Shown piece after piece: positions 27,835-36,684 of a DNA stretch of 64,000 bases. The translations under genes and the position numbers were made by a program. This DNA is from Pseudorhodoferax sp. Leaf274. GTDB taxonomy: Bacteria > Pseudomonadota > Gammaproteobacteria > Burkholderiales > Burkholderiaceae_C. The notes under the pieces were generated by a model. It had not been told where the DNA came from. It did no database searches and saw only the letters and a list, made by a program, of their open reading frames with translations. The stretch covers positions 62,001 through 126,000 of the forward strand of contig NZ_LMNA01000002.1 of assembly GCF_001422445.1 (NCBI RefSeq), read 5' to 3'. Position 1 is the stretch's first letter. The number at the start of each line of letters is the position of its first letter.

Positions 27835-29157
27835 ATGACGCAAGCCATCATCGAACTCCGCGGCGTGGGCAAGTCCTTCCGCTCCTCCGACGGCCGCGAA
27901 CGCCCCGTGCTGCAGCAGGTCGACTTCACGCTGCGCGAGGGCGAGATCGTCGCGCTGCTGGGCCAGTCCGGCTCGGGCAAGAGCACGCTGCTGCGCATCA
28001 TGGCCGGCCTGGTGCAGGCGGACCAGGGCGAGGTGCAGTACCGCGGCCAGCCGCTGCACGGCCCGGCGCGCGCCATCAGCATGGTGTTCCAGTCCTTCGC
28101 GCTGTTCCCCTGGCTCACGGTGCAGCAGAACGTGGAGCTGGGCCTGGAGGCGCGTGGCGTGGCGCAGGCCACGCGCGCCGCGCGCGCGGCCGCGGCCATC
28201 GACCTGATCGGCCTGGCGGGCTTCGAGGGCGCGCTGCCGCGCGAACTGTCCGGCGGCATGCGCCAGCGCGTGGGCATCGCGCGCGCGCTGGTCACCGAGC
28301 CCGACGTGCTGCTCATGGACGAGGCCTTCTCGGCGCTCGACGTGCTGACCGGCGAGCGCCTGCGCGAGGACATCCTGCAGCTGTGGCGCAGCGGCAGCAT
28401 GCCGACCAAGGCCATGCTGGTGGTCTCGCACAACATCGAGGAGGCCGTGATGATGGCCGACCGCGTGCTGGTCTTCGCCAGCGACCCGGGCCGCATCCGC
28501 TGCCAGCTGGCCATCCAGCTGCCGCGCCCGCGCGACGAGGACAGCCAGCAGGTGCGCGGGCTGGTCGACGAGGTCTACGCGCTCATGACGGCCGGCGCCA
28601 CGCGCCGCGCGGCCGGCGCCGGCGAGACCGCGGCCGAGCAGCCCGCGTCCGCCCTGCTCACCGACCGCCTGCCCGCTGCCGACGTGGCGCGCATGGACGG
28701 CCTGCTCGAGCTGCTGGCCGAGCCCCCCTTCGACGGCCGCGCCGACCTGCCCCAGCTGGCCGAGGAAGCCAGCCTCACCGACGCCGAGCTGCTGCCCGTG
28801 GCCCACGCCGTGGCGCAGCTCGGCCTGGCGCTGCTGGCCGGCGGCGACCTGCAGATCACGCCGCTGGGCCGGCGCTACGTGGACGGCGCCCACGGCCTGC
28901 GCCAGGACCTCTTCGGCCAGCAGCTGCTGGCGCACGTGCCGCTCATCGCGCACATCCGCCACAGCCTGGAGCAGGAGCCCACGGGCGAGCTGCCCGACGC
29001 GCCCTTCCTGCGCCTGCTGAGCGAACAGCTCGGCGAGGCCGAGGCGCAGAGCGTGCTGCGCACGGCCATCAGCTGGGCGCGGCACGGCGAGGTGTTCGAG
29101 TACGACCTGCGCACCAGCGCGCTGCGGCTGCCGACCGGGGACGAGGCGCCGGGCTGA
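27835..29157 (+). CDS. NitT/TauT-like ABC transporter ATP-binding protein with C-terminal AAA-associated domain
   Basis: ATPase partner of the fused permease. The 440-residue protein has Walker A GQSGSGKST near residue 43, Q-loop VFQSFALFPWLT near 84, signature LSGGMRQRVGIARAL near 138, Walker B VLLMDEAFSALD near 158 and H-loop SHNIEE near 200. Residues about 290-430 form an extra winged-helix-like AAA-associated domain, typical of ATPases that pair with fused permeases. That domain may sense a ligand or a partner protein. The ATG at 27835 gives the normal start for this class. Confidence 0.9.
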   Translation: MTQAIIELRGVGKSFRSSDGRERPVLQQVDFTLREGEIVALLGQSGSGKSTLLRIMAGLVQADQGEVQYRGQPLHGPARAISMVFQSFALFPWLTVQQNVELGLEARGVAQATRAARAAAAIDLIGLAGFEGALPRELSGGMRQRVGIARALVTEPDVLLMDEAFSALDVLTGERLREDILQLWRSGSMPTKAMLVVSHNIEEAVMMADRVLVFASDPGRIRCQLAIQLPRPRDEDSQQVRGLVDEVYALMTAGATRRAAGAGETAAEQPASALLTDRLPAADVARMDGLLELLAEPPFDGRADLPQLAEEASLTDAELLPVAHAVAQLGLALLAGGDLQITPLGRRYVDGAHGLRQDLFGQQLLAHVPLIAHIRHSLEQEPTGELPDAPFLRLLSEQLGEAEAQSVLRTAISWARHGEVFEYDLRTSALRLPTGDEAPG

Positions 29158-29394
29158 GCGGGCCCGTGCCGCCAACGGCACCCGGGGCACGTCCACGGGG
29201 TCGAGCCCGGCCGCGAAGCCCGCACCACGCATCCGTTCGTGCGCGGCGTCCACGCCCGCCGCATCTCCACACGATCCACACAATCGCTCGACGCCCGGGC
29301 AAGGTTGGCTTCCCAGAATGGCGGGCATGCCGCGCCCTTCGCACCGCGAAGGCGGCGCCAAGGCATGCATCCCTCTCTCAGGAGTCTCCCCGAC

Positions 29395-30768
29395 ATGCGC
29401 AACAACGATCAGCTGCTGGCCGACGAAGCGAAGTACTGTTCCTTCGGCGATACCGTGCACTACGTCAATCCCCCCAAGATCTTCGACGGATGCGACGGCA
29501 GCTACATGTTCGACGCCCAGGGCACGCCGTACCTGGACCTGCAGATGTGGTATTCGGCCGTGAACTTCGGCTACAAGAACAAGCGGCTGGAGCAGAAGAT
29601 GATCGAGCAGCTGCAGACGCTGCCGCAGATCGCCAGCCAGTACCTGCACCCGACCAAGATCGAGCTGGCCAAGTTCATCGCCGAGGACGCCAAGGCCAAG
29701 TGGGGCAACGACGGGCGCGTGCACTTCAACGTGGGCGGCGCGCAGGCCATCGAGGATTCGCTCAAGGTGGTGCGCAACGCCACCGGCGGCAAGAGCCTGA
29801 TGTTCGCCTTCGAGGGCGGCTACCACGGGCGCACGCTGGGCGCCTCCAGCATCACGTCGAGCTACCGCTACCGCCGCCGCTTCGGCCACTTCGGCGACCG
29901 GGCGCAGTTCCTGCCCTTCCCCTACCCCTTCCGCCGGCCCAAGGGCATGACGGCCGAGGAGTATTCCGAATCGCTGGTGCAGGACTTCGCGCGCAAGTTC
30001 GAGAACGAGTACCACGCCGTCTGGGACCCCAAGACGCGCCAGTGCGAATACGCGGCCTTCTACGTCGAGCCGATCCAGGGCACGGGCGGCTACGTCGTGC
30101 CGCCGGCCAACTTCTTCAAGGGCCTGAAGAAGGTGCTGGACGAGCATGGCGTGCTGCTGGTGGTCGACGAGATCCAGATGGGCTTCTGGCGCACCGGCAA
30201 GCTGTGGTCGGTGGAGAACTTCGGCGTGAAGCCCGACGTGCTGGTCTTCGCCAAGGCGTTGACCAACGGGCTCAACGCGCTGTCGGGCCTGTGGGCGCGT
30301 GAGGAACTCATCAACCCCACCATCTTCCCGCCGGGCTCCACGCACTCCACCTTCGCGTCCAACCCGCTGGGCACGGCGCTGGGGCTGGAGGTGATGAAGA
30401 TGACGCACGAGGTGGACTTCGGCGCGCAGGTGCGGGCCAGCGGCTCGTACTTCCTCGAAGGCCTCAAGGAGCTGCAGAAGCGCCACAAGGAGATCGGCGA
30501 CGTGGACGGCATGGGCCTGGCGCTGCGCGCCGAGATCTGCACCGACGACGGCTTCACGCCCAACCGCGCGCTGCTCGACAAGATGGTGGACATCGGCCTG
30601 GAAGGCACGCTGGAGTACAAGGGCCAGAAGCGCGGCCTGGTGCTGGACGTGGGCGGCTACTACAAGAACGTGATCACGCTGGCGCCCTCGCTGATGATCA
30701 CGCGGCCGGAGATCGACGAAGCCCTGGTGCTGCTGGAGCAGCTGCTGGTCCGCGCCAAACGCGGTTGA
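29395..30768 (+). CDS. Class III PLP-dependent aminotransferase
   Basis: Fold-type I, class III aminotransferase (457 residues), the group that includes ornithine, 4-aminobutyrate and diaminobutyrate aminotransferases. The PLP-phosphate and ring contacts are FNVGGAQAIED near residue 110 and FEGGYHGRTLGA near 140. The metal-like VVDEIQMGFWRTGK holds the PLP Asp near 256, and the Schiff-base lysine sits in LVFAKALTNG near 286. AGGAG lies 10 bases before the ATG. Its stop overlaps the next start by one base (TGATG), so it heads a coupled trio with an acyltransferase and an arginase-fold protein. Its substrate is unknown. Confidence 0.9.
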   Translation: MRNNDQLLADEAKYCSFGDTVHYVNPPKIFDGCDGSYMFDAQGTPYLDLQMWYSAVNFGYKNKRLEQKMIEQLQTLPQIASQYLHPTKIELAKFIAEDAKAKWGNDGRVHFNVGGAQAIEDSLKVVRNATGGKSLMFAFEGGYHGRTLGASSITSSYRYRRRFGHFGDRAQFLPFPYPFRRPKGMTAEEYSESLVQDFARKFENEYHAVWDPKTRQCEYAAFYVEPIQGTGGYVVPPANFFKGLKKVLDEHGVLLVVDEIQMGFWRTGKLWSVENFGVKPDVLVFAKALTNGLNALSGLWAREELINPTIFPPGSTHSTFASNPLGTALGLEVMKMTHEVDFGAQVRASGSYFLEGLKELQKRHKEIGDVDGMGLALRAEICTDDGFTPNRALLDKMVDIGLEGTLEYKGQKRGLVLDVGGYYKNVITLAPSLMITRPEIDEALVLLEQLLVRAKRG

Positions 30769-31871
30769 TGCGGCGGATGGACTGCCGCAACCTGGTGGAG
30801 CCGGGCGCGCTGGTCGCACATTTCCAGGCGCACCCGCCCGAAGGGTTCGCGCCGGTCGCGGGGCTGGCGGCGCCGGCCTTCGAGGCGCCGTTCGACCTGC
30901 TCACGACGGCCGACGACGCTTTCAAGGCACGCCTGCGCCGGCTGCCGCTGTACCAGCACTGGTCGCGCTGGCTGCGCGTGCGCACCGGGTTCGTGGGCAC
31001 CACGGTGACCGAGTACGCGCCGCTGCCCGGCGCCGCGGCCGCGCCTGCGGCGTCGGATCCACCGGGCACGCAGCGCAGCGCGGCCGGCTTCGCACGCGAG
31101 GTGCGCCGCGTGCTGGGCGGGCGCTTCCGGCTGGCCATCGTCAAGGACATCCCGCAGGATTCGCCGCTGCTCTCCGATGCCGACAACGCCTATGCGCGCG
31201 CGCTGGCGCAGGCCTGCGCGGACGAGGGCTTCCTGCTGGTGGAGGGCCAGGCGCTGGCCTACGTGCCGATCGACTTCGCCAGCATCGACGCCTACCTGGC
31301 CCGGCTGTCGCCGAGCCGCCGCCAGAACCTGCGCCGCAAGCTGCGCAGCCGGGCCGAGGTAGCGGTGCAGGTGCTGCCCACCGGCAGCCCCGCGCTCGAC
31401 GACGGCCGCATCGCGGCCTACTACGCGCTCTACGAGGGCGTCTATGCGCAGAGCGAGGTGCATTTCGACCGGCTCACGCCGGCCTTCTTCTCGGCGCTGC
31501 TGCGCGACGCGGAGGCGGGCGGCGTGGTCTTCGAATATCGCCGCCGCTCCACCGGCGCGCTGCTGGGCTGGAACCTGTGCTACCGGCACCAGGGCCGGCT
31601 GGTCGACAAGTACATCGGGCTGGCCTACCCCGATGCGCGCGCGCTCAACCTGTACTTCGTCAGCTGGGTCGAGAACCTGGAGTACGCGCTGCGCGAGGGC
31701 CTGACGCACTACGTCGCCGGCTGGACCGACCCGGAGGTCAAGCGCAGCCTGGGCGCACGCTTCACCTTCACGCGGCACGCGGTCTACGTGCGCCAGCCGG
31801 TGCTGCGTGCCCTCGCGCGCAGGCTGGTGCGGCATTTCGAGAGCGACCGGCAGTGGCACGAGGCAACGTGA
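30768..31871 (+). CDS. GNAT-like acyltransferase (BioF2/FemAB-type)
   Basis: A 367-residue cytosolic protein whose second half resembles the BioF2-like Acetyltransf_6 (FemAB-related) fold. A basic helix SPSRRQNLRRKLRSRAE near residue 180 is followed by GALLGWNLCYRHQGRLVDKYIGLAYPDAR near 265 and a C-terminal LNLYFVSWVENLEYALREG. Such enzymes move acyl or aminoacyl groups onto amines. The ATG at 30768 overlaps the aminotransferase stop; a TTG one codon upstream is possible. It ends in a GTGA overlap with the next gene. It probably acts on an amine made by the neighbouring aminotransferase, which is inference. Confidence 0.75.
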   Translation: MRRMDCRNLVEPGALVAHFQAHPPEGFAPVAGLAAPAFEAPFDLLTTADDAFKARLRRLPLYQHWSRWLRVRTGFVGTTVTEYAPLPGAAAAPAASDPPGTQRSAAGFAREVRRVLGGRFRLAIVKDIPQDSPLLSDADNAYARALAQACADEGFLLVEGQALAYVPIDFASIDAYLARLSPSRRQNLRRKLRSRAEVAVQVLPTGSPALDDGRIAAYYALYEGVYAQSEVHFDRLTPAFFSALLRDAEAGGVVFEYRRRSTGALLGWNLCYRHQGRLVDKYIGLAYPDARALNLYFVSWVENLEYALREGLTHYVAGWTDPEVKRSLGARFTFTRHAVYVRQPVLRALARRLVRHFESDRQWHEAT

Positions 31872-32776
31872 CGGCGTCCCCCCGCCCGCCGGTGGTGCTG
31901 GACCTGGACGGCTCGGTCGCGCAGCTGGCCGGCGAGCGGCGGCTGGCGCTGGCGCAGGACTGGCAGGAGCGGCTGCGCTTCGGCTGCGGCCTCCCTTGCA
32001 TGCAAGCCTTCGCCCGCGTGCTGCAGCGCGAGATGCCGCCCTGCGCCGCGCACGGCACGGTGTTCATGGGCAGCGGCGACTTCCACCACCTCAGCTGGCC
32101 GCTGGTGGCGCGCTGCATCGCCGCGCACGGCCACACCACGGCGCGGCCACTGCGCGTGGTGGTGCTTGACAACCACCCCGACAACATGCGCTACCCCTTC
32201 GGCGTGCACTGCGGCTCGTGGGTGCGGCGCGTGGCGCTGCTGCCGCAGGTGGCGCAGGTGCACGTGATCGGCATCACCTCGGCCGACATCGGGGCCGGCC
32301 ACGCCTGGGAGAACTACCTGCGCCCACTGCTGGCGCGCCGGCTGACCTACTGGAGCGTGGGCGTGGACACGGGCTGGGCGCGCTGGCTGGGCATCGGCGC
32401 GCAGTTCCGCACCTTCGCCGATGCCGACAGCCTGGTCGACGCGTGCAGCGGCCTGCTGGCGGCGGACGGTACCGCCGCCTACCTCAGCATCGACAAGGAC
32501 GTGTTCGCCCCCTCGGTCGTGCGCACGAACTGGGACCAGGGTGTCTTCCAGGTTCGCCACGCCGCGGCCATCGCCGGCGCGCTGCGCGGCCGCCTGGCCG
32601 GCAGCGACGTGACGGGCGACGTCTCGCAATACCGCTACCGCTCCGCCTGGAAGCGCCTGCTGAGCGGCCGCGACGGCCAGGACACCGCTGCCGAGCGCGC
32701 CGAGCTGCCCGCCTGGCAGGCCGCGCAGGGCGCGCTCAACGGGGCGCTGCGCACGCTGCTGGACGCAGCGGCATAA
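31868..32776 (+). CDS. Arginase/ureohydrolase-fold metalloprotein
   Basis: A 302-residue protein starting at GTG inside the preceding stop (GTGA). The manganese-ligand pattern of arginase, agmatinase and related ureohydrolases can be followed: GSGDFHH (H73/H74) for the first histidine, LDNHPD (D101, H103, D105) for DXHXD, and LSIDKD (D209, D211) for the last DXD. The overall sequence is otherwise far from arginase or agmatinase, including an unusual N terminus (VVLDLDGSV). It should therefore be a binuclear metal hydrolase of guanidino, amide or related bonds with a novel substrate. It completes the aminotransferase-acyltransferase trio. Confidence 0.7.
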   Translation: MTASPRPPVVLDLDGSVAQLAGERRLALAQDWQERLRFGCGLPCMQAFARVLQREMPPCAAHGTVFMGSGDFHHLSWPLVARCIAAHGHTTARPLRVVVLDNHPDNMRYPFGVHCGSWVRRVALLPQVAQVHVIGITSADIGAGHAWENYLRPLLARRLTYWSVGVDTGWARWLGIGAQFRTFADADSLVDACSGLLAADGTAAYLSIDKDVFAPSVVRTNWDQGVFQVRHAAAIAGALRGRLAGSDVTGDVSQYRYRSAWKRLLSGRDGQDTAAERAELPAWQAAQGALNGALRTLLDAAA

Positions 32777-32933
32777 CGGGCCTCTTCGCTCGGGGGCGGG
32801 TCGGGGCGAGGGCGCGCGCCGCACCCGCTTCGGGCCGGCGCGAAGGTGGTGCACAAAAAGATGGCAAAGTCCGACCGTCCATAGCATGTTGGATGGACGA
32901 CGCGGTACATGACCGGCCCTTGCCGGGAGGACG

Positions 32934-33665
32934 ATGCCTTTCACCTTCTTGATCTTTCTTGTCATCGCCGTGTTCGGCGCAGCCCACGCGCAAGCCGCAC
33001 CACCCTATGTCATCGCCATGCAGCAAGAGGCCGCAAGCACGACCGAACTGGCCATGCGGGTGGTGCAGGAGGCATTCAGGCGGGCCGACTTGCCGCTCGA
33101 GTTCAAACGGGTGCCCATCTCCAGGGCGCTGGAAATGGCCAACGCGGGCGAGGTGGACGGCGACCTCTACCGGATCAAGGACGTGGCCGCTTCACGCCCG
33201 AACCTCATCGTGGTGCCCACGCCCTTGCTGGACATCCAGATCGCCTTGTATTCCAAGCTCGCGGGCTTCCGGCAGATGAACCGGGCGCAGGTGGAGAAGC
33301 TGTCGTTCGGTCGAACGCGCGGGGCCAATTCACTGGTCAAGCATGGCCAGGGCCTGCGCATGACCGAAGCGCAGACCCTCGACGCGGCATTCCAGATGCT
33401 GGAGAGCCACCGGTTCGACGTGTGGATGGCGACCTACCTCAGCGGCGAGGAAGAGTTGAAAAAGCGCCAGCCCATGGCGCTGGAGCGCTGGCCCTACGAA
33501 TGGGCGTCCGAGCCAGTTTTCCTCATCCTCCACAAGAAGAACGCCGAGCTCGTGCCGAGACTGGATGCGGCTTTGCAGCAAATGCAGAAAGAAGGCGTGA
33601 TCGACGCGCACTACCAGGCCGCGCTCCAGAGCGTCGGCTTGGCGCCGTTGCCCAAGGCCCGCTGA
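32934..33665 (+). CDS. Periplasmic solute-binding-like protein (SBP_bac_3 type)
   Basis: A 243-residue exported protein with a signal peptide (MPFTFLIFLVIAVFGAAHAQA). Its fold pattern is that of family 3 binding proteins: an early FRRADLPLEFKRVPISRAL segment and a final MQKEGVIDAHYQAAL helix. No ABC permease gene of this family is adjacent, so it is an orphan that may act as a sensor or partner of a distant transporter. GGGAGG precedes the ATG. It is 157 bases after the arginase-like gene and converges with the DegT gene, with lower GC at third positions than its neighbours. Confidence 0.8.
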   Translation: MPFTFLIFLVIAVFGAAHAQAAPPYVIAMQQEAASTTELAMRVVQEAFRRADLPLEFKRVPISRALEMANAGEVDGDLYRIKDVAASRPNLIVVPTPLLDIQIALYSKLAGFRQMNRAQVEKLSFGRTRGANSLVKHGQGLRMTEAQTLDAAFQMLESHRFDVWMATYLSGEEELKKRQPMALERWPYEWASEPVFLILHKKNAELVPRLDAALQQMQKEGVIDAHYQAALQSVGLAPLPKAR

Positions 33666-33686
33666 CATCGCGCAGCGGCGGCACCT

Positions 33687-34913
33687 TCAAGCGCAGCAGC
33701 GCCGCAGCACCGCGCAGATCGCGTCGAACTGCGCCTCGTGCAGCCATGGGCTGTTGCCCAGGGACAGCACGCGGCCGGCGAAATCGCGGGAGTTCGGTAG
33801 CGGGTCTTCCGCGGCCTGCGTCAACAGCGCCCGGTAGCGCGCGTAGTCGGGTAGCGCGTGCACAAAGGGCAGGCCGGCGCCCACGCCGGCACCCCACAGG
33901 GCCTGCAGCGCCGCGTCGCGGCGCGCCCGGTCGGGCAGCAGCAGCAGCAGCACCGGCCACACGCCGCGGGCGCCGCACACGGTCGGGCTGTCGCCCAGCA
34001 CCGCCAGCCCTGCGATGGCGCGCAGGCGCGCGGCGCGTTCCCGCGCCTGTTCGGTGCCGCTCGCCAGCCAAGCCGGCAGACGCGCCAGCGCCTGCACGCC
34101 CACGGCCTGCCGCCAGCGGCCTACGGCGTGCAGCGCGATGCCGGGTCCGAAATCGTCGCCCGCCGCCTCGACCAGGTCGCCACGCGCCAGTGCCCGGCGC
34201 AGCGACCGGCCGTAGACCCAGCGCAGGCCGTCCGGGCGGTACAGCGCGGCGTAGCCCAGCAATTCCAGGCTGCGGCGCAGTTCCCAACCCAGGCGGAACG
34301 GGGCGATCTCGCGCGCGATGCGCCGGCAGTCCTCGCGCAGCGTGGGGTCGGCTACCACCAGGGCGCCGCCCTCGAACAGCGTCAGCCCCTTGCCCACGGC
34401 GAGGCTGAAGAAGACCACGTCGCTGCCCGTGCCGATGCAATGGCCGCCGACCCGGGCGCCCAGGGCTTGGGCCGCGTCTTCCACCACCCAGGCGCCGGCG
34501 GCATGCGCCAGCGCGCGGGCAGGCGCGGCGTCGGCCACGCGGCCGCCCAGGTGCGTGGGCAGCACGGCCAGCGTGCGGGGGCCGCACAGCGCGGTTAGCG
34601 CGGCGGGGCACAGGTCGATGCCGCCCGGCTGCAGGTCGCACAGGCGCACCGTCAGCCTGCAGTGCGCCACGGCCATCGCCACCAGCGGGCAGGTGTAGGC
34701 AGGCAGCACCACCTCGCGCCGCTGCGGCGCACGCGCGTGCAGCGCCTTCAGCGCCACCACCAGCGCAGCCGTGCCCGAGCACGTCACCTGCACCGCCGGC
34801 ACCTGCAGGAACCGCGCGAGCGCCGCGCCCAGGTCGCTGCCGCTCGTGGGCAGCAGGTCCGCCGCCCGCAGCGGCAGGCCGGCGGTGGGCGGCGCCTCGC
34901 GTTTCAGGGACAT
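33687..34913 (-). CDS. DegT/DnrJ/EryC1-family PLP-dependent aminotransferase
   Basis: Last gene of the nine-gene operon. The 408-residue protein has the DegT layout: TCSGTAALVVALKAL near residue 45, VLPAYTCPLVAMAVAHC near 72, VVEDAAQALGA near 145, and the Schiff-base lysine in FFSLAVGKGLTLFEGG near 175. Such enzymes aminate keto-sugars or other ketones, or act as PLP dehydratases. The ATG at 34913 is preferred; a GTG nine codons earlier is also in frame, and neither has a clear ribosome site. Its position beside two ArnE/ArnF-sized membrane proteins is reminiscent of Ara4N lipid A modification, though no other Arn enzyme is present. Confidence 0.85.
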   Translation of the reverse strand: MSLKREAPPTAGLPLRAADLLPTSGSDLGAALARFLQVPAVQVTCSGTAALVVALKALHARAPQRREVVLPAYTCPLVAMAVAHCRLTVRLCDLQPGGIDLCPAALTALCGPRTLAVLPTHLGGRVADAAPARALAHAAGAWVVEDAAQALGARVGGHCIGTGSDVVFFSLAVGKGLTLFEGGALVVADPTLREDCRRIAREIAPFRLGWELRRSLELLGYAALYRPDGLRWVYGRSLRRALARGDLVEAAGDDFGPGIALHAVGRWRQAVGVQALARLPAWLASGTEQARERAARLRAIAGLAVLGDSPTVCGARGVWPVLLLLLPDRARRDAALQALWGAGVGAGLPFVHALPDYARYRALLTQAAEDPLPNSRDFAGRVLSLGNSPWLHEAQFDAICAVLRRCCA

Positions 34914-34979
34914 GGGACCGCGATGGGCAATGCCTCGCACGTCAAAGACATGAGGCAGCAGCGGACGGCGACCCGGACT

Positions 34980-35411
34980 TCAGGCATTTGGCGACGGCGG
35001 CGCCGAGGGCTCGCTGCCCTCGCTGCGCGCCAGGCAGACGATGCCCGCCGCGATCAGCAGCCCGCCCAGCAGCTGCGGCCAGCCCAGGCGCTCGCCGAAG
35101 GCGACGGCCGAGACGCCCATGACCGTCACCACCTCCAGGTGCGATGCAGCGAATGCCGGGCCGATGGGGGCGTGCTCCAGCAGCGTCATCCAGGTGAAGA
35201 AGGCGCCGGCGTAGCCCACCAGCGCACCGTAGATCCACGGCTCGCCGAACACGCGTGCCAGCCAGGCGCCGGAGGGCTCCAGCGGCAGAGCATGCTCGCC
35301 CGCCAGCTTGAAGCTGACCTGGGCCAGCGTGTCGAAGGCCACCAGCACGATGAAGCCGATGGCGTAGAAGCGCTTGAGCGGCCGGCCCGCGGAAGGTGCC
35401 ACGACGCTCAC
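34980..35411 (-). CDS. EamA/SMR-like four-helix membrane protein (second of pair)
   Basis: A 143-residue inner-membrane protein with four hydrophobic helices (near residues 16-35, 60-80, 90-107 and 113-130), the size and layout of small multidrug resistance or ArnE/ArnF-type transporters. Starting at GTG 35411 it overlaps the stop of its paralog by 4 bases (GTGA). A hydrophilic Ser/Pro/Glu tail ends the chain. Small pairs of this kind usually form heterodimers that flip or export small amines or lipid-linked sugars. The substrate is unknown. Confidence 0.8.
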   Translation of the reverse strand: MSVVAPSAGRPLKRFYAIGFIVLVAFDTLAQVSFKLAGEHALPLEPSGAWLARVFGEPWIYGALVGYAGAFFTWMTLLEHAPIGPAFAASHLEVVTVMGVSAVAFGERLGWPQLLGGLLIAAGIVCLARSEGSEPSAPPSPNA

Positions 35412-35794
35412 GCCTGCAGCCCCACGACGGCGACGCCCGCCGTCACCAGCAGGATGCCCGCCAAGCGCAGCGGCGACAGCGCCTCGGCGAACAGCAGCCG
35501 GCCGGCCAGCATCACGACGACGATGTTGATCGAGCCCAGCAGCACGCCGTCGGACAGCGGCACCAACGACAGGAAGGCCAGCCACACCAGGAACTCGGCC
35601 GCGTAGCAGCCCACGCCGATCCACAGCCAGGGCCGGCCCAGCATCCAGCGCCAGCGCGCCAGGCCGGTGCCCGCGCGCGCATCGGCCTGGGCTGCGGCTT
35701 TGAAGGCCAGCTGGCCGCAGGTGTCGAGCAGCATGTTGGCCGTCCACAGGCCCACCGCCAGCGCCGGCAGGCCGCCGCCCGCCTCCGGCGTCAT
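35408..35794 (-). CDS. EamA/SMR-like four-helix membrane protein (first of pair)
   Basis: A 128-residue membrane protein with four helices (near residues 11-30, 47-68, 73-92 and 98-124). It resembles the SMR/EamA half-size fold, with an LLDTCGQLAFKAAA first helix and GSINIVVVMLAGRLLF in the third. It overlaps the upstream hydrolase stop by ATGA and its paralog's GTG start by 4 bases, so equal synthesis is likely. Together with the 143-residue protein it probably forms one heterodimeric transporter or flippase. Confidence 0.8.
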   Translation of the reverse strand: MTPEAGGGLPALAVGLWTANMLLDTCGQLAFKAAAQADARAGTGLARWRWMLGRPWLWIGVGCYAAEFLVWLAFLSLVPLSDGVLLGSINIVVVMLAGRLLFAEALSPLRLAGILLVTAGVAVVGLQA

Positions 35795-36684
35795 GCCGCC
35801 TCCGCGGACAGGCGCTGCGCGAAGGCCAGCGTGTGCGCCAGCACGCTGCGGCGCTCGCGGTCGATGGTGATCATGTGGTAGCTGTCGTCCAGAAGCACCA
35901 GCTCCACCGGGGCATGGCGCACGCCGCGCACGATGGTGTGGGCGTTCTGCACGGAGGCGATGTCGTCCTCGCGCGCGTGGATCACCAGGCACGGAGCGCG
36001 CACCAAGTCCAACCGGCGGCGCACGTGCGCGGACAGAGCGCGCATCTCGATCACCGACCACCAGGGGTTGCCCGGCAGCCCGGCGGCGGCGCTGTCGCCG
36101 CCCTGCATCTGCGCGACGATGCGCTCGCGCAGCGTGGCGTCCTTGATGCCGTAGGGCGGCTGCTCCATGAAAACGCTGCGCCTGCCGATGCCCAGCGCCT
36201 TGAACAGGGGCAGCAGGAAGTCGAGCCGCGTGTAGGCCGGGATGCTCCAGCCGTCGTAGCGGAAGGTGGTCGACAGCGCGATGGCGCCCGCCACCTGCTG
36301 CGGCCGGTTCTGCGCCAGGGCAAGCGCGAGCACGGCGCCCATGGACAGCCCGCCCACGACGATGCGCTGCGCGCCGGTCAGCCGGCACAGCTTGTCGGCA
36401 CCGCGCCGCGCGCTGGCCAGCCAGTCCTGCCAGCTGGAGTCCAGCAGGTCGTCCACGCTGCCGCAGTGGCCGGCCAGCTGGACGGCCAGCACGGTGAAGC
36501 CGGCGCGGTTCAGGCCCTTGGCCAGCAGCCGCATCTCGTTGGGGGTTCCGGTCAGGCCGTGGATCAGCAGCACGCCCCTGGCGGCGTTGTGGCCGTGGCC
36601 TTCGAGCACGTATTCGCTGTCCATGGCCTGCCTGGCTGCTGCGCTGTCGATGCCGGCGGTACTGCGCAAGGCGTTGGTGTTCAT
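35791..36684 (-). CDS. Alpha/beta hydrolase (carboxylesterase/monoacylglycerol lipase type)
   Basis: A 297-residue serine hydrolase without signal peptide. The oxyanion motif HGLTGTPNEM lies near residue 45, the nucleophile elbow GLSMGA near 113, the acid in AREDDIAS near 244, and the catalytic histidine in DSYHMITID near 273. The pattern resembles Est30-type carboxylesterases. It is coupled by ATGA overlaps to the HAD phosphatase gene before it and the EamA gene after it, so it probably removes an acyl or ester group in the same pathway. Confidence 0.88.
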   Translation of the reverse strand: MNTNALRSTAGIDSAAARQAMDSEYVLEGHGHNAARGVLLIHGLTGTPNEMRLLAKGLNRAGFTVLAVQLAGHCGSVDDLLDSSWQDWLASARRGADKLCRLTGAQRIVVGGLSMGAVLALALAQNRPQQVAGAIALSTTFRYDGWSIPAYTRLDFLLPLFKALGIGRRSVFMEQPPYGIKDATLRERIVAQMQGGDSAAAGLPGNPWWSVIEMRALSAHVRRRLDLVRAPCLVIHAREDDIASVQNAHTIVRGVRHAPVELVLLDDSYHMITIDRERRSVLAHTLAFAQRLSAEAA

